Source of the DNA: an uncultured Flavobacteriales bacterium | Lineage (GTDB): Bacteria; Bacteroidota; Bacteroidia; Flavobacteriales; BACL11 | Reading direction: 5' to 3' | Assembly (NCBI GenBank): GCA_913047525.1 | Contig: CAJWUS010000024.1 | Coordinates: 1 to 14,467 of the forward strand | DNA length: 14,467 nucleotides | Shown: positions 7,194 through 14,253 of the stretch, piece by piece | Layout of the letters: each line of letters opens with the position of its first letter | Position numbering within the stretch: the stretch's first letter is position 1 | Program-made: the position numbers and the translations under genes | Notes under the pieces: generated by a model | Seen by the model: only the letters and a program-made list of their open reading frames with translations | Databases searched by the model: none | What the model was told of the DNA's origin: nothing

Positions 7194-7539
7194 CCTAATG
7201 GTTATGAAAAATATTTCTTCTTTTGTTTGTCTTTTTGTTTTTACATGAATGGACTGATTGGGGTTGTTATGTTTTGAACGACTCTTTGCTTGTGGAAAAT
7301 GCAAAAAGAAAAAGTTATTTTTTGAAAGGTTCTCTTGTTGTTCTTAGAACACTCTCACATAGTTTGTATACAAATTCAGGATATGGCCATGGACACTTAT
7401 TGCCAGCATCTGATACGAAATGGCTTGTTGTCTCAGTTGATTCTATTGAGCAGATAAGTGGTCTTAATTTTTTCATTTTCTACCAAATCGTTTGGAAAAC
7501 AACATGGAGAAAATTGCTGATTTAAACGATTGGGTTTAG
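7194..7539 (+). pseudogene. Decayed secreted DNA/RNA non-specific endonuclease (NUC1 type)
   Basis: Three frames together recall the NUC1 nuclease fold. Frame one, near 7194-7243, gives YFFFCLSF, resembling the usual YYxLSY strand. Frame two (about 7244-7470) gives HEWTDWGCYVLNDSLL, then AKRKSYF, then SGYGHGHLLPASDTKW. That last segment corresponds to the active-site region normally written SGYDRGHLxPAADMKW. It then jumps directly to VSVDSIEQISGLNFF, the C-terminal strand of the family, skipping about 100 residues. Frame three gives HFLPNRLENNMEKIADLNDW and the TAG at 7537-7539, the usual family ending. Frame changes fall in T-runs near 7231-7242 and 7468-7473. The DRGH motif is altered to GHGH and the central metal-binding Asn region is missing, so activity is very unlikely. 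No signal peptide remains. The N-terminal frame assignment is the weakest part. Confidence 0.75.
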
Positions 7540-7772
7540 TTTAAACCCTTTTTTTTGAATAGTTTTTGTTTGGCTTTTTTATTTCTTTTTTTGCTATTTA
7601 CCCCTACTTTTTTTCCGTCTTTTAACAAAATCAATTTGTATTTATTTCCGTCTTTTCCTTCTGTTTTACTTGATGGCTCGTTATAGGCCGGGCATTCGCT
7701 TTTTGTTTTACAGGAACACAAAATAAAAATAAAAATAATGCTTGTTAGTATTAGTATTTTAGATTGTTTCAT
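7536..7772 (-). CDS. Small putative lipoprotein, function unknown
   Basis: The 78-residue product has a short basic start (MKQSK), a hydrophobic stretch (ILILTSIIFIFILC) and a lipobox-like LCSC ending at Cys21, so lipid attachment after signal peptidase II cleavage is likely. A CPAYNEP segment follows; I remember similar CPAY-containing small lipoproteins in Bacteroidota but cannot assign a function. The C-terminal third is strikingly basic (KKVGVNSKKRNKKAKQKLF), which would suit contact with acidic cell-surface polymers, though that is inference. Its 3' end overlaps the endonuclease pseudogene by 4 bases on the opposite strand. The start lies only 46 bases from the divergent rnr gene, and a good promoter is present upstream, which supports a real gene. 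Confidence 0.72.
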   Translation of the reverse strand: MKQSKILILTSIIFIFILCSCKTKSECPAYNEPSSKTEGKDGNKYKLILLKDGKKVGVNSKKRNKKAKQKLFKKKGLN

Positions 7773-7779
7773 TTACAAA

Positions 7780-7810
7780 CAAAATTAACATTAATTTTGC
7801 CACACACAAA
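7780..7810 (-). promoter_or_regulatory. Candidate promoter of the small lipoprotein gene
   Basis: On the minus strand, TTTG (complement of 7807-7810), a 19-nt spacer, and TAATTTTG (complement of 7780-7787) match the Bacteroidota consensus fully. The predicted start, about 5-6 bases beyond the -7 box, falls only 2-3 bases before the ATG at 7772, so the transcript may be nearly leaderless. On the other strand TAATTTTG at 7792-7799 could serve rnr, but I find no well-spaced -33 element for it. Confidence 0.5.
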
Positions 7811-7818
7811 ATTGATAG

Positions 7819-9954
7819 ATGAAGAAAAGAAAAAGAGGAAGATTATCTAAAGACCCTTATTCGAAAAAAGAGTTAATTGATGTGGTTTTAAGTTTTTTTA
7901 GAGAAAGTCCGCACAAAAACTTTAATTACAAACAAATCTACAAACTTCTTGGCAGTAAAAATCCTGAGATAAAAACGCTTATAGTAGGTGTGTTACTTGG
8001 CTTGTATAAGAATGGAAGTATCCTAGAAATCAAACCTGGAAAGTATAAATTATCCGAGCATTCTCATAAAAAAACAGGGATTATAAAATCGGTTTCTTTT
8101 GGGGGGCTGTTAGTTGAAACAGAGGATAAAGAAGAGGTTTTTGTTAGTTTAGATTATAGCCGGTTTGCTTTTATTGACGATATGGTTTCTGTGCTTGTTT
8201 TTCCACAAAAAAAAGGACGCAAGAAGGGAGAGGTTTTAAAGGTTTTGGAAAGGAAAAAATCTTCTTTTGTTGGGGTTTTACAAAAAGCTTCAAACTTTGC
8301 TTTTCTTATTCCTGACAATAAAAAAATCCCTTTTGATATTTTTATTCCGAAACAAGAATTGAAATCAGATTATGTCGGAAAAAAACTTTTGGTTGAGGTT
8401 ACAGATTGGTCGGAAAACAGGAAAAACCCTGTTGGAAAAATCATTTCGGTTATTGGAGAGGTTAATAATCACAATGCTGAAATCCACTCTATTTTATACG
8501 AATACGATTTGTCCCCTGTTTTTCCTGAAATTGTGACAGAAGCTGCTAAAAAAATGCCTCTAACTATTTCAGGAAAAGAAATTAACTCTAGAAAAGATTT
8601 AAGGGGTGTGGATACTTTTACCATTGATCCTGATGACGCAAAAGATTTTGATGATGCGCTTTCTGTTAGAAAATTAGAAAGTGGGAATTGGGAAATAGGA
8701 GTGCATATTGCGGATGTTTCTCATTTTGTAAAAAAAGGGAGTGTTTTGGATTTGGAAGCCGAGCAAAGAGCTTCCTCTGTGTATTTGGTGGACAGGGTTG
8801 TTCCTATGCTACCTGAAGTTGTTTCAAATGAAATTTGCTCACTAAAGCCTAATGAAGATCGGCTTTGTTTTTCTGTTTTGTTTACCGTGGATGAAAAAGC
8901 AAATTTGCTTGATTATTGGGTTGGTAAAAGCATAATTCATTCTGATAAGCGTTTTACTTATACTGATGCTCAGGAAATAATAGATGAGAAAAAGGGTTTG
9001 TTTTCTAAACAACTTCTGCTTTTAGATCGTCTTTCAAAAATATTAAGAAAAACTCGTTTTAAGCTTGGGGCTCTTGACTTTGAAAGTTCGGAGGCTAAGT
9101 TTGTTTTGAATGAAAAAGATGTACCTGTTGAGGTTTATTTTAAGCCTGTTTTGGATACAAATCATATGATTGAAGAGTTTATGTTGCTTGCTAATAAAAC
9201 GATTGCAACACTGGTGGGGAGGCCAAAAAACAAAAGCCGATCGCGCCATTTTGTGTATAGAATTCATGATGTGCCTCTTTCTGAGAAAATTTCTTCATTA
9301 AGGCGGTTGGTTAAAAAGCTAGGGTACAATCTTGATTCTTCTTCAAAAACAAACTTGGTTTATTCGTTAAATAACTTACACAAACGTATAAAAGGAAGTA
9401 AAGAGCAAGATATGCTTGAAAAACTAATTATTCGTTCAATGGCAAAAGCTGTTTATAGCACAAATAATATTGGTCATTATGGTTTAGGTTTTGATTATTA
9501 CACCCATTTTACTTCTCCAATCAGAAGGTATCCTGATTTGATAGTGCACCGTCTTTTAGAACAATTCCTTGATGGGAAAAACTCTGTTAATGAAGAAGAT
9601 TTGGAGGCGGTTTGCAAATCTTGTTCAGAAATGGAAAAAAGAGCTGCTATGGCAGAAAGGGATTCTATAAAATATATGCAAGTAAAGTATATGCAGTCAA
9701 ATATTGGAAAAACATTTTCTGGTATTATATCTGGGGTAACGGATTGGGGTTTATATGTTGAGCTTTCTGAAAACAAATGTGAGGGGCTTGTAAAAATCAA
9801 AAGCTTGAAAGAAGATTATTTTATCCATGAGGAGGAGAAGTTTGCCCTAATTGGGGTTGAAACAAAGGTTCAATACCAATTAGGGCAAAGTGTTCGGATA
9901 AACGTAGTGGCGGCCGATTTAGATAAAAGGCTGCTTAATTTTATTATTGTTTAA
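7819..9954 (+). CDS. rnr: Ribonuclease R (3'-to-5' exoribonuclease)
   Basis: This 711-residue hydrolytic exoribonuclease degrades structured RNA and takes part in rRNA and tmRNA-linked quality control. In order: a basic start and winged-helix region (about 15-78), two cold-shock-like OB domains (about 85-215), the RNB catalytic domain (about 255-590) and a C-terminal S1 domain (about 635-705, GIISGVTDWGLYVEL). The four catalytic acids are present in TIDPDDAKDFDDA as Asp270, Asp276, Asp278 and Asp279. HIADVSHFV and FTSPIRRYPDL are the other RNB hallmarks. The lysine-rich C-terminal tail found in some enterobacterial RNase R is absent; the protein ends right after S1. The stop overlaps the convergent T9SS cargo gene by 11 bases. 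Confidence 0.96.
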   Translation: MKKRKRGRLSKDPYSKKELIDVVLSFFRESPHKNFNYKQIYKLLGSKNPEIKTLIVGVLLGLYKNGSILEIKPGKYKLSEHSHKKTGIIKSVSFGGLLVETEDKEEVFVSLDYSRFAFIDDMVSVLVFPQKKGRKKGEVLKVLERKKSSFVGVLQKASNFAFLIPDNKKIPFDIFIPKQELKSDYVGKKLLVEVTDWSENRKNPVGKIISVIGEVNNHNAEIHSILYEYDLSPVFPEIVTEAAKKMPLTISGKEINSRKDLRGVDTFTIDPDDAKDFDDALSVRKLESGNWEIGVHIADVSHFVKKGSVLDLEAEQRASSVYLVDRVVPMLPEVVSNEICSLKPNEDRLCFSVLFTVDEKANLLDYWVGKSIIHSDKRFTYTDAQEIIDEKKGLFSKQLLLLDRLSKILRKTRFKLGALDFESSEAKFVLNEKDVPVEVYFKPVLDTNHMIEEFMLLANKTIATLVGRPKNKSRSRHFVYRIHDVPLSEKISSLRRLVKKLGYNLDSSSKTNLVYSLNNLHKRIKGSKEQDMLEKLIIRSMAKAVYSTNNIGHYGLGFDYYTHFTSPIRRYPDLIVHRLLEQFLDGKNSVNEEDLEAVCKSCSEMEKRAAMAERDSIKYMQVKYMQSNIGKTFSGIISGVTDWGLYVELSENKCEGLVKIKSLKEDYFIHEEEKFALIGVETKVQYQLGQSVRINVVAADLDKRLLNFIIV

Positions 9955-12130
9955 TTAACTTTTGGTTCCACACCCACTCTTTTCCTTCTAATTTAATTTG
10001 ATATATTCCGTCTGCAAGAGAAGAGATATCAATTGTTTTTTTACTTATTTTATTTATCTCAACAACTTTTTTTCCTTTTACATCTACAATTACAAAAGAC
10101 GTTTCTCCTTTTGGTAAGTTTTCTAAAAACAACTTTCCTTTAGTTGGATTAGGATAAATTACAATTTCTGAAAGATCTTGTTCGCTAACCCCTGTTAATG
10201 GAGAGTTTATAGTGTTACAGTTTTGGTTGTTAATTGGGTTTGGATCTAATGAGTAGTTTGTCCAAGCACAAAGTTGTGCTGCTGGTGCCCCTACAGCCAT
10301 TGGGCCCACAGGAGTTGAAAAAATATGGTTTATTGTGTTTCCTGGCGTAACGGTTGCTGTTACTGTTTCTGTTATTATTGTTCCAGAATTAAACTGATAA
10401 TTAACATCAAAATTACTAGCCGTATTAATGCCAAAATTTTCTATTGTTACTTCAACATTTTGGCTCGTCCCAAGCGTACTTCCGTTTGCAGGAGTTGTTA
10501 TGGATGTAATCCCTATATCATCTGAGAAAGGAATTTTTTCAACATCAATAGATATGAAAAAGTCTTCATTCTCAACATCCCTATAAGTTGACCAAAAATT
10601 ACTAAGGACTTCATAAGTTTGTCCAGAAATCGGTGGTGTAACGTCTTTTCCTAGACCAATTCCTGCCGCCCCCATATACCACAAAACATACACTCCTCCA
10701 CTAAAAATTGTGTCAGGAGAGGCGCATGAAACTATATTGTTTCCTGGAGCCACTACTTGTGCTGCAGAAACGGTTACCGAATCTAATAATGTTCCTGCTG
10801 TTCCGTTAAGCCCGTCATTGGCATATATTTTTGCGTCAAAGCTTGCCGCTCCAGCGTTGTTCTCAATATAAAAATTAGTGTTTTTTATAAGTGCTGGATA
10901 AAAAGGGGGCTCTAGATATACTGCTATCCCCCCATTTCCACCCGACCAATTAATACTTCCTCCTCCTGGCGTATGAGCATAGGTTAAATTAATTAATGCT
11001 TGTGTAGTATCTACCACCACTATTTCTTGTTCAAGAGTGTTGTTTGTGGGGTCCATATCTCCTGTAGCACCACTTAGCATTGTTACAAAAGTGTGAGGCC
11101 CTAATACGGATGATGTTGGTTGAAAGGTGTTTATTAATACAAAGGTAGTGTCTGCTCCTGCATTTAGCATGTTTAGTGTTGCACTATTTGATACTGCAGG
11201 AGGGGAGAATTGTGGAGATAAATTAGTTATTACTGTTGCTCCACCAAAAGGCGTATTTCCCTCGTTTTTTATATTTGTTTTTAGCGTGTAGTTTGCCCCG
11301 TCTGCCGATAAAAATATTCCTTTATTATCTATATTGTCATTCCAATTTACCGCTATATCTGTAATTACTCCCGGATTTGTTGATGGATCAAATCGTAATG
11401 CGTTTGGCATTCCTATATTTGGAGAAAACGCATCAAAGTATATTCCTGATGTGTGTTGCAACCCAAAAGACCCTACTTTTGATTGAACCCCAACTTCAAT
11501 ATCTGTTGAGTTAGTTGTTGCAGCCATATCTCTATCTTTATAATTAATTACTATTGTAGAGTCAAGTTTGTTTAATACTATTTGAAAAGTGTTATATCCT
11601 ACCCATTCTTGTCCTGTTATAGGATTAAGATTCGGGTCTGTCCAAAAAGGAACATTTATATAAGAAATAATAGTTTGTGTTGGGGTATCATCAAAGTAAC
11701 ATCTTGCTGGATTTGCTATAGTTCCTCCAGGAGCAATAGTTGTTGTGTCAGGAGCAAAATTCAAATCACACATAAAACCTGCTATAAAATTATTTTTTGC
11801 ATAAGAATTTGTTGGCATCATAGGGAAAGGAGAAGAAACTTGAATAGGTTTAAACCCAACATATCCGTTAGATCCAATCCAAATCTTATCTACAGAATAC
11901 CAATAATAATCAAATGCTGGAGATATATTAAATGGTCCTACAATATTATCATCTCCTAAACCATCCACATAATTTTCAATTTGTTCAATATCAATCCAAC
12001 TGTAATTAGCTGGTCTTGTTGGATGATCGCTGTTATACCAAGTATAACCATAAGGTCCTGGTCCACCAGAATTTTGTGCTAATATTGTTAAACTTAAAAA
12101 AATCAACGTTAAAAATAAATATTTTTTCAT
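9944..12130 (-). CDS. Large secreted protein with CARDB-like repeats and T9SS type A sorting domain
   Basis: The 728-residue product has a signal peptide (MKKYLFLTLIFLSLTILAQ, cut near Gln19). Residues ~25-250 form a beta-rich, nidogen-like region with IWIGSNGYVGF (83-93), an acidic FMCDLNFAPDTT and a repeated pattern of strand residues. Two CARDB-like (adhesion-type Ig) segments follow: about 255-373, ending MDPTNNTLEQEIVVVD, and about 538-640, with VTIENFGINTASNF and DPNPINNQNC. Between them, about 395-535, lies a jelly-roll-like segment. The C-terminus from ~650 (EIVIYPNPTKGKLFLENL, DISSLADGIYQIKL, NQKLIKQ) is a clear T9SS sorting domain. No catalytic motif is visible, so an adhesin or surface structural role is the best guess. 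It is transcribed alone, away from the AT-rich spacer. Confidence 0.82.
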   Translation of the reverse strand: MKKYLFLTLIFLSLTILAQNSGGPGPYGYTWYNSDHPTRPANYSWIDIEQIENYVDGLGDDNIVGPFNISPAFDYYWYSVDKIWIGSNGYVGFKPIQVSSPFPMMPTNSYAKNNFIAGFMCDLNFAPDTTTIAPGGTIANPARCYFDDTPTQTIISYINVPFWTDPNLNPITGQEWVGYNTFQIVLNKLDSTIVINYKDRDMAATTNSTDIEVGVQSKVGSFGLQHTSGIYFDAFSPNIGMPNALRFDPSTNPGVITDIAVNWNDNIDNKGIFLSADGANYTLKTNIKNEGNTPFGGATVITNLSPQFSPPAVSNSATLNMLNAGADTTFVLINTFQPTSSVLGPHTFVTMLSGATGDMDPTNNTLEQEIVVVDTTQALINLTYAHTPGGGSINWSGGNGGIAVYLEPPFYPALIKNTNFYIENNAGAASFDAKIYANDGLNGTAGTLLDSVTVSAAQVVAPGNNIVSCASPDTIFSGGVYVLWYMGAAGIGLGKDVTPPISGQTYEVLSNFWSTYRDVENEDFFISIDVEKIPFSDDIGITSITTPANGSTLGTSQNVEVTIENFGINTASNFDVNYQFNSGTIITETVTATVTPGNTINHIFSTPVGPMAVGAPAAQLCAWTNYSLDPNPINNQNCNTINSPLTGVSEQDLSEIVIYPNPTKGKLFLENLPKGETSFVIVDVKGKKVVEINKISKKTIDISSLADGIYQIKLEGKEWVWNQKLIKQ

Positions 12131-12675
12131 GGTTTTAGGTTTTTAAATGAAGCTGTGAAATTACACATTTTTTTGAATTTTCAAATTTTAATTTAATTCT
12201 ATTATATATATTATATATTTTAAGAAATTAATTTAAAAATAAATTATTATTATTATATATAACTGTTAGTATGGTTAAAAAAAATACATTATTTTTTAGA
12301 TAAGTAAGTTATTAATAAATATAAACAACTTCTTTAATAAAAATAAATAAATAAAACCTGAAACTTAAATATATAACTAACAATAAAATTAAATTGTTAA
12401 TTTCAATATTAACCTTTGTTTTTTAATAAATAATTATAAATTTACAATCAATAAAAGTTAATAAGTATATTTAAAACTAATAAGTAAAAAACAATAAAAA
12501 TACTTGACTTTAAAGTTTTAATATTGACTTATTATTAAATTTTAAAAAACAAATTTTATTTATTGTTTTTGATTACTTATTTATTAACAGATCATTAATT
12601 TGGAATATTAATAACTTAATAAAAATAACTAGAGTAAAAAATACAACTATTAACACACTGTTAAAATAAATAAAA
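12131..12675. other. Extremely AT-rich gene-free spacer between divergent genes
   Basis: By hand count only about 70 of 545 bases are G or C (near 13%), far below the neighbouring genes. No plausible protein-coding frame or RNA gene was found. It contains a long imperfect AT-only inverted repeat around 12184-12240, a TTGACTT direct repeat (12504-12510 and 12524-12530), and TAATAAGTA copies at 12459-12467 and 12478-12486, with an inverted partial copy at 12527-12534. No exact DnaA box (TTATCCACA) was seen. The spacer must carry the promoters of the leftward T9SS cargo gene and of rpiB; only the former could be proposed. Confidence 0.7.
12156..12185 (-). promoter_or_regulatory. Candidate promoter of the T9SS cargo gene
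   Basis: On the minus strand, TTTG (complement of 12182-12185) is followed after 18 nt by TAATTTCA (complement of 12156-12163). The last two bases of the -7 box deviate from TAnnTTTG and the spacer is one base short, so this is a moderate match. It would give a leader of about 20 nt. Confidence 0.33.
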
Positions 12676-13119
12676 ATGAAAATAGGATTAGCGTGTGATC
12701 ATGCGGGTTTTGAATATAAAGAACAATTAAAAGAATACTTGTCTAGTAAAAACCATAAAATTGACGATTTTGGGTGTTATTCTGAAGAGAGTGTAGACTA
12801 TCCAGACTTTGCACACAAATTAGCTGAAAGTATTGAAAAAAAAGAAAATGAATTAGGAATTCAATTTTGTGGAACAGGAAACGGAATTAATATGTCGGCC
12901 AACAAACACCAAGGAATTAGGGCGGCACTTTGTTGGAATACCCACATTGCAGAACAAGCAAGATTACACAACAACGCAAACATACTAACTATGCCAGCTC
13001 GTCATTTAGAGTGGAAAGAAGTAGAAAAAATTGTAGACAGCTTCTTGAATACAAATTTTGAAGGAGGAAGACATGAGAGAAGAGTAGATAAAATTAAAAT
13101 ATCTTGCAACAATCGTTAA
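12676..13119 (+). CDS. rpiB: Ribose-5-phosphate isomerase B
   Basis: This 147-residue cytoplasmic enzyme interconverts ribose-5-phosphate and ribulose-5-phosphate in the pentose phosphate pathway. The N-terminal CDHAGFEYK carries the substrate-binding Asp8 and His9. The catalytic Cys65 is in FCGTGNGINMSANK, the anion-hole loop. ARLHNNANIL (95-104) supplies His98, and the C-terminal FEGGRHERRVDKI is the usual family ending. It lacks any C-terminal fusion. The start ATG follows the AT-rich spacer, and the M28 peptidase gene begins 44 bases downstream on the same strand, so the two may be co-transcribed. Confidence 0.95.
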   Translation: MKIGLACDHAGFEYKEQLKEYLSSKNHKIDDFGCYSEESVDYPDFAHKLAESIEKKENELGIQFCGTGNGINMSANKHQGIRAALCWNTHIAEQARLHNNANILTMPARHLEWKEVEKIVDSFLNTNFEGGRHERRVDKIKISCNNR

Positions 13120-13163
13120 TAGTAAAACCTATACTACTCCACAAAAACTTATAGTTTTGTAAA

Positions 13164-14195
13164 ATGAGAAAACAACTTATTTTACTTTTATTGCTACCAT
13201 CAGTTTTGCTTAGTCAAGAAAATGTAAAATTTTCCAAAACCATAATTGTACAAGACCTGGAAAGGCATCTTAATATTTTAGCTTCTGACTCTTTAGAGGG
13301 AAGGGAGACGGGGAAAAAAGGACAAAAAATGGCGGCAGACTATATTGCAAATCATTTTAGAGAGATAGGAATACCGCCATATAAAAAAGACACCTATTAT
13401 CAAAAATTCAAAGTAAAATCCGGTAGACATGTTTGTAAATGTGAAGACTGTGATGTTGGATTTGTTAAGCAGCTTTTTGGAAAGAAAAGGAGAATAAAAG
13501 GAGAAAACGTATTAGGCTATATTGAAGGAGGTGATTTAAAAAACGAGCTTATTGTTATTACCGCTCATTACGATCATTTAGGAAAACACGACAGCTTGGT
13601 TTTCAATGGAGCAGATGATGATGGTTCAGGAACAGTAGCCGCCCTGGAAATTGCAGAAGCATTTATATTAGCGAAAAAAGCAGGAAAAGGACCTAGAAGG
13701 TCCGTGCTTATTATGCCAGTTTCTGGAGAGGAAAAAGGCCTTTTAGGAAGTAAATATTATACGGATAATCCTATTTATCCACTTGAAAACACGGTAGCAA
13801 ACTTAAATATTGATATGATTGGAAGGTTAGACGATTGGCACGATACAGCCAACTATGTCTATTTAATAGGAGCAGACAGACTAAGTCAAGAATTGCACGA
13901 TATAAGTGAGCGAGTAAACAAAGAGTACATTGGTTTAAATCTAGACTATAAATTTAATGAAGAGGACGACCCCAATAGGTACTATTATCGATCAGACCAT
14001 TATAATTTTGCAAAAAATAACATTCCTGTAATTTTCTACTTTAACGGAGTGCATGAGGATTATCATAAAGTAAGCGATACGGTAGAAAAAATTGATTTTC
14101 AAAAAATAGAAACCATAACGCGCTTAGTGTTTTTAACTGCCTGGGAATTAGCGAATCGTGATGAAAGAATAGTTGTGGATAAAGCAGAAAACTAA
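13164..14195 (+). CDS. Secreted M28-family zinc aminopeptidase
   Basis: The 343-residue protein begins with a signal peptide (MRKQLILLLLLPSVLLSQ). The two-zinc site is complete: His135 in TAHYDHLG, bridging Asp151 in GADDDGSGT, catalytic Glu189 and ligand Glu190 in SGEEKGLLGS, Asp217 in NIDMIGR, and His301 in EDYHKVSDT. ASDSLEGRETGKKG (40-53) is the common N-terminal segment of this bacterial M28 group. There is no PA domain and no T9SS tail, so it likely works in the periplasm. An unusual Cys cluster (Cys91, Cys93, Cys96) lies in the segment before the first zinc ligand. A weak hairpin (13141-13160) sits directly before the start codon and may influence translation. Substrate preference cannot be told from the sequence. 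Confidence 0.92.
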   Translation: MRKQLILLLLLPSVLLSQENVKFSKTIIVQDLERHLNILASDSLEGRETGKKGQKMAADYIANHFREIGIPPYKKDTYYQKFKVKSGRHVCKCEDCDVGFVKQLFGKKRRIKGENVLGYIEGGDLKNELIVITAHYDHLGKHDSLVFNGADDDGSGTVAALEIAEAFILAKKAGKGPRRSVLIMPVSGEEKGLLGSKYYTDNPIYPLENTVANLNIDMIGRLDDWHDTANYVYLIGADRLSQELHDISERVNKEYIGLNLDYKFNEEDDPNRYYYRSDHYNFAKNNIPVIFYFNGVHEDYHKVSDTVEKIDFQKIETITRLVFLTAWELANRDERIVVDKAEN

Positions 14196-14218
14196 TTGAA
14201 CTTTTTGATTAGAAAAAA

Positions 14219-14239
14219 GTCGGGATGAGAGGATTCGAA
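14219..14239 (-). other. tRNA 3'-end fragment (probably tRNA-Pro), possible integration scar
   Basis: On the minus strand the 21 bases read as T-loop TTCGAAT, T-stem half CCTCT, acceptor half CATCCCG, discriminator A and a following C, in correct order and length, then a T-run. The acceptor half would pair with a tRNA starting CGGGATG, as in Bacteroidota tRNA-Pro from memory. The bases that should form the rest of the tRNA are instead A/T-rich spacer and the end of the dehydrogenase gene, so only the 3' end exists. Such fragments are left where an integrase used a tRNA end as attachment site. Confidence 0.6.
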
Positions 14240-14253
14240 TTTTTTACCAAAAA

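Noticed and set aside
7223..7525. 100-residue rightward open frame taken as an intact small gene
   Set aside because: Its content matches only parts of a NUC1 nuclease, with the core missing and the ending in another frame, so it is a pseudogene fragment rather than a new small protein.
11582..11959. 125-residue rightward open frame inside the T9SS cargo gene
   Set aside because: It is an antisense shadow of a well-supported gene with a biased, low-complexity composition and no family resemblance.
12131..12675. Possible replication origin because of the extreme AT content
   Set aside because: No exact DnaA box or cluster of near matches was found, and none of the usual origin neighbours is present.
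13141..13160. Hairpin just before the M28 start as a riboswitch or attenuator
   Set aside because: It is short, AT-rich and has a bulge; no known riboswitch core is present. It is mentioned only as a possible influence on translation.
14200..14220. Seven-base-pair AT-rich hairpin (ACTTTTT / AAAAAGT) as terminator of the M28 gene
   Set aside because: The stem has one G-C pair and no following T-run on the plus strand, so it is too weak to call.
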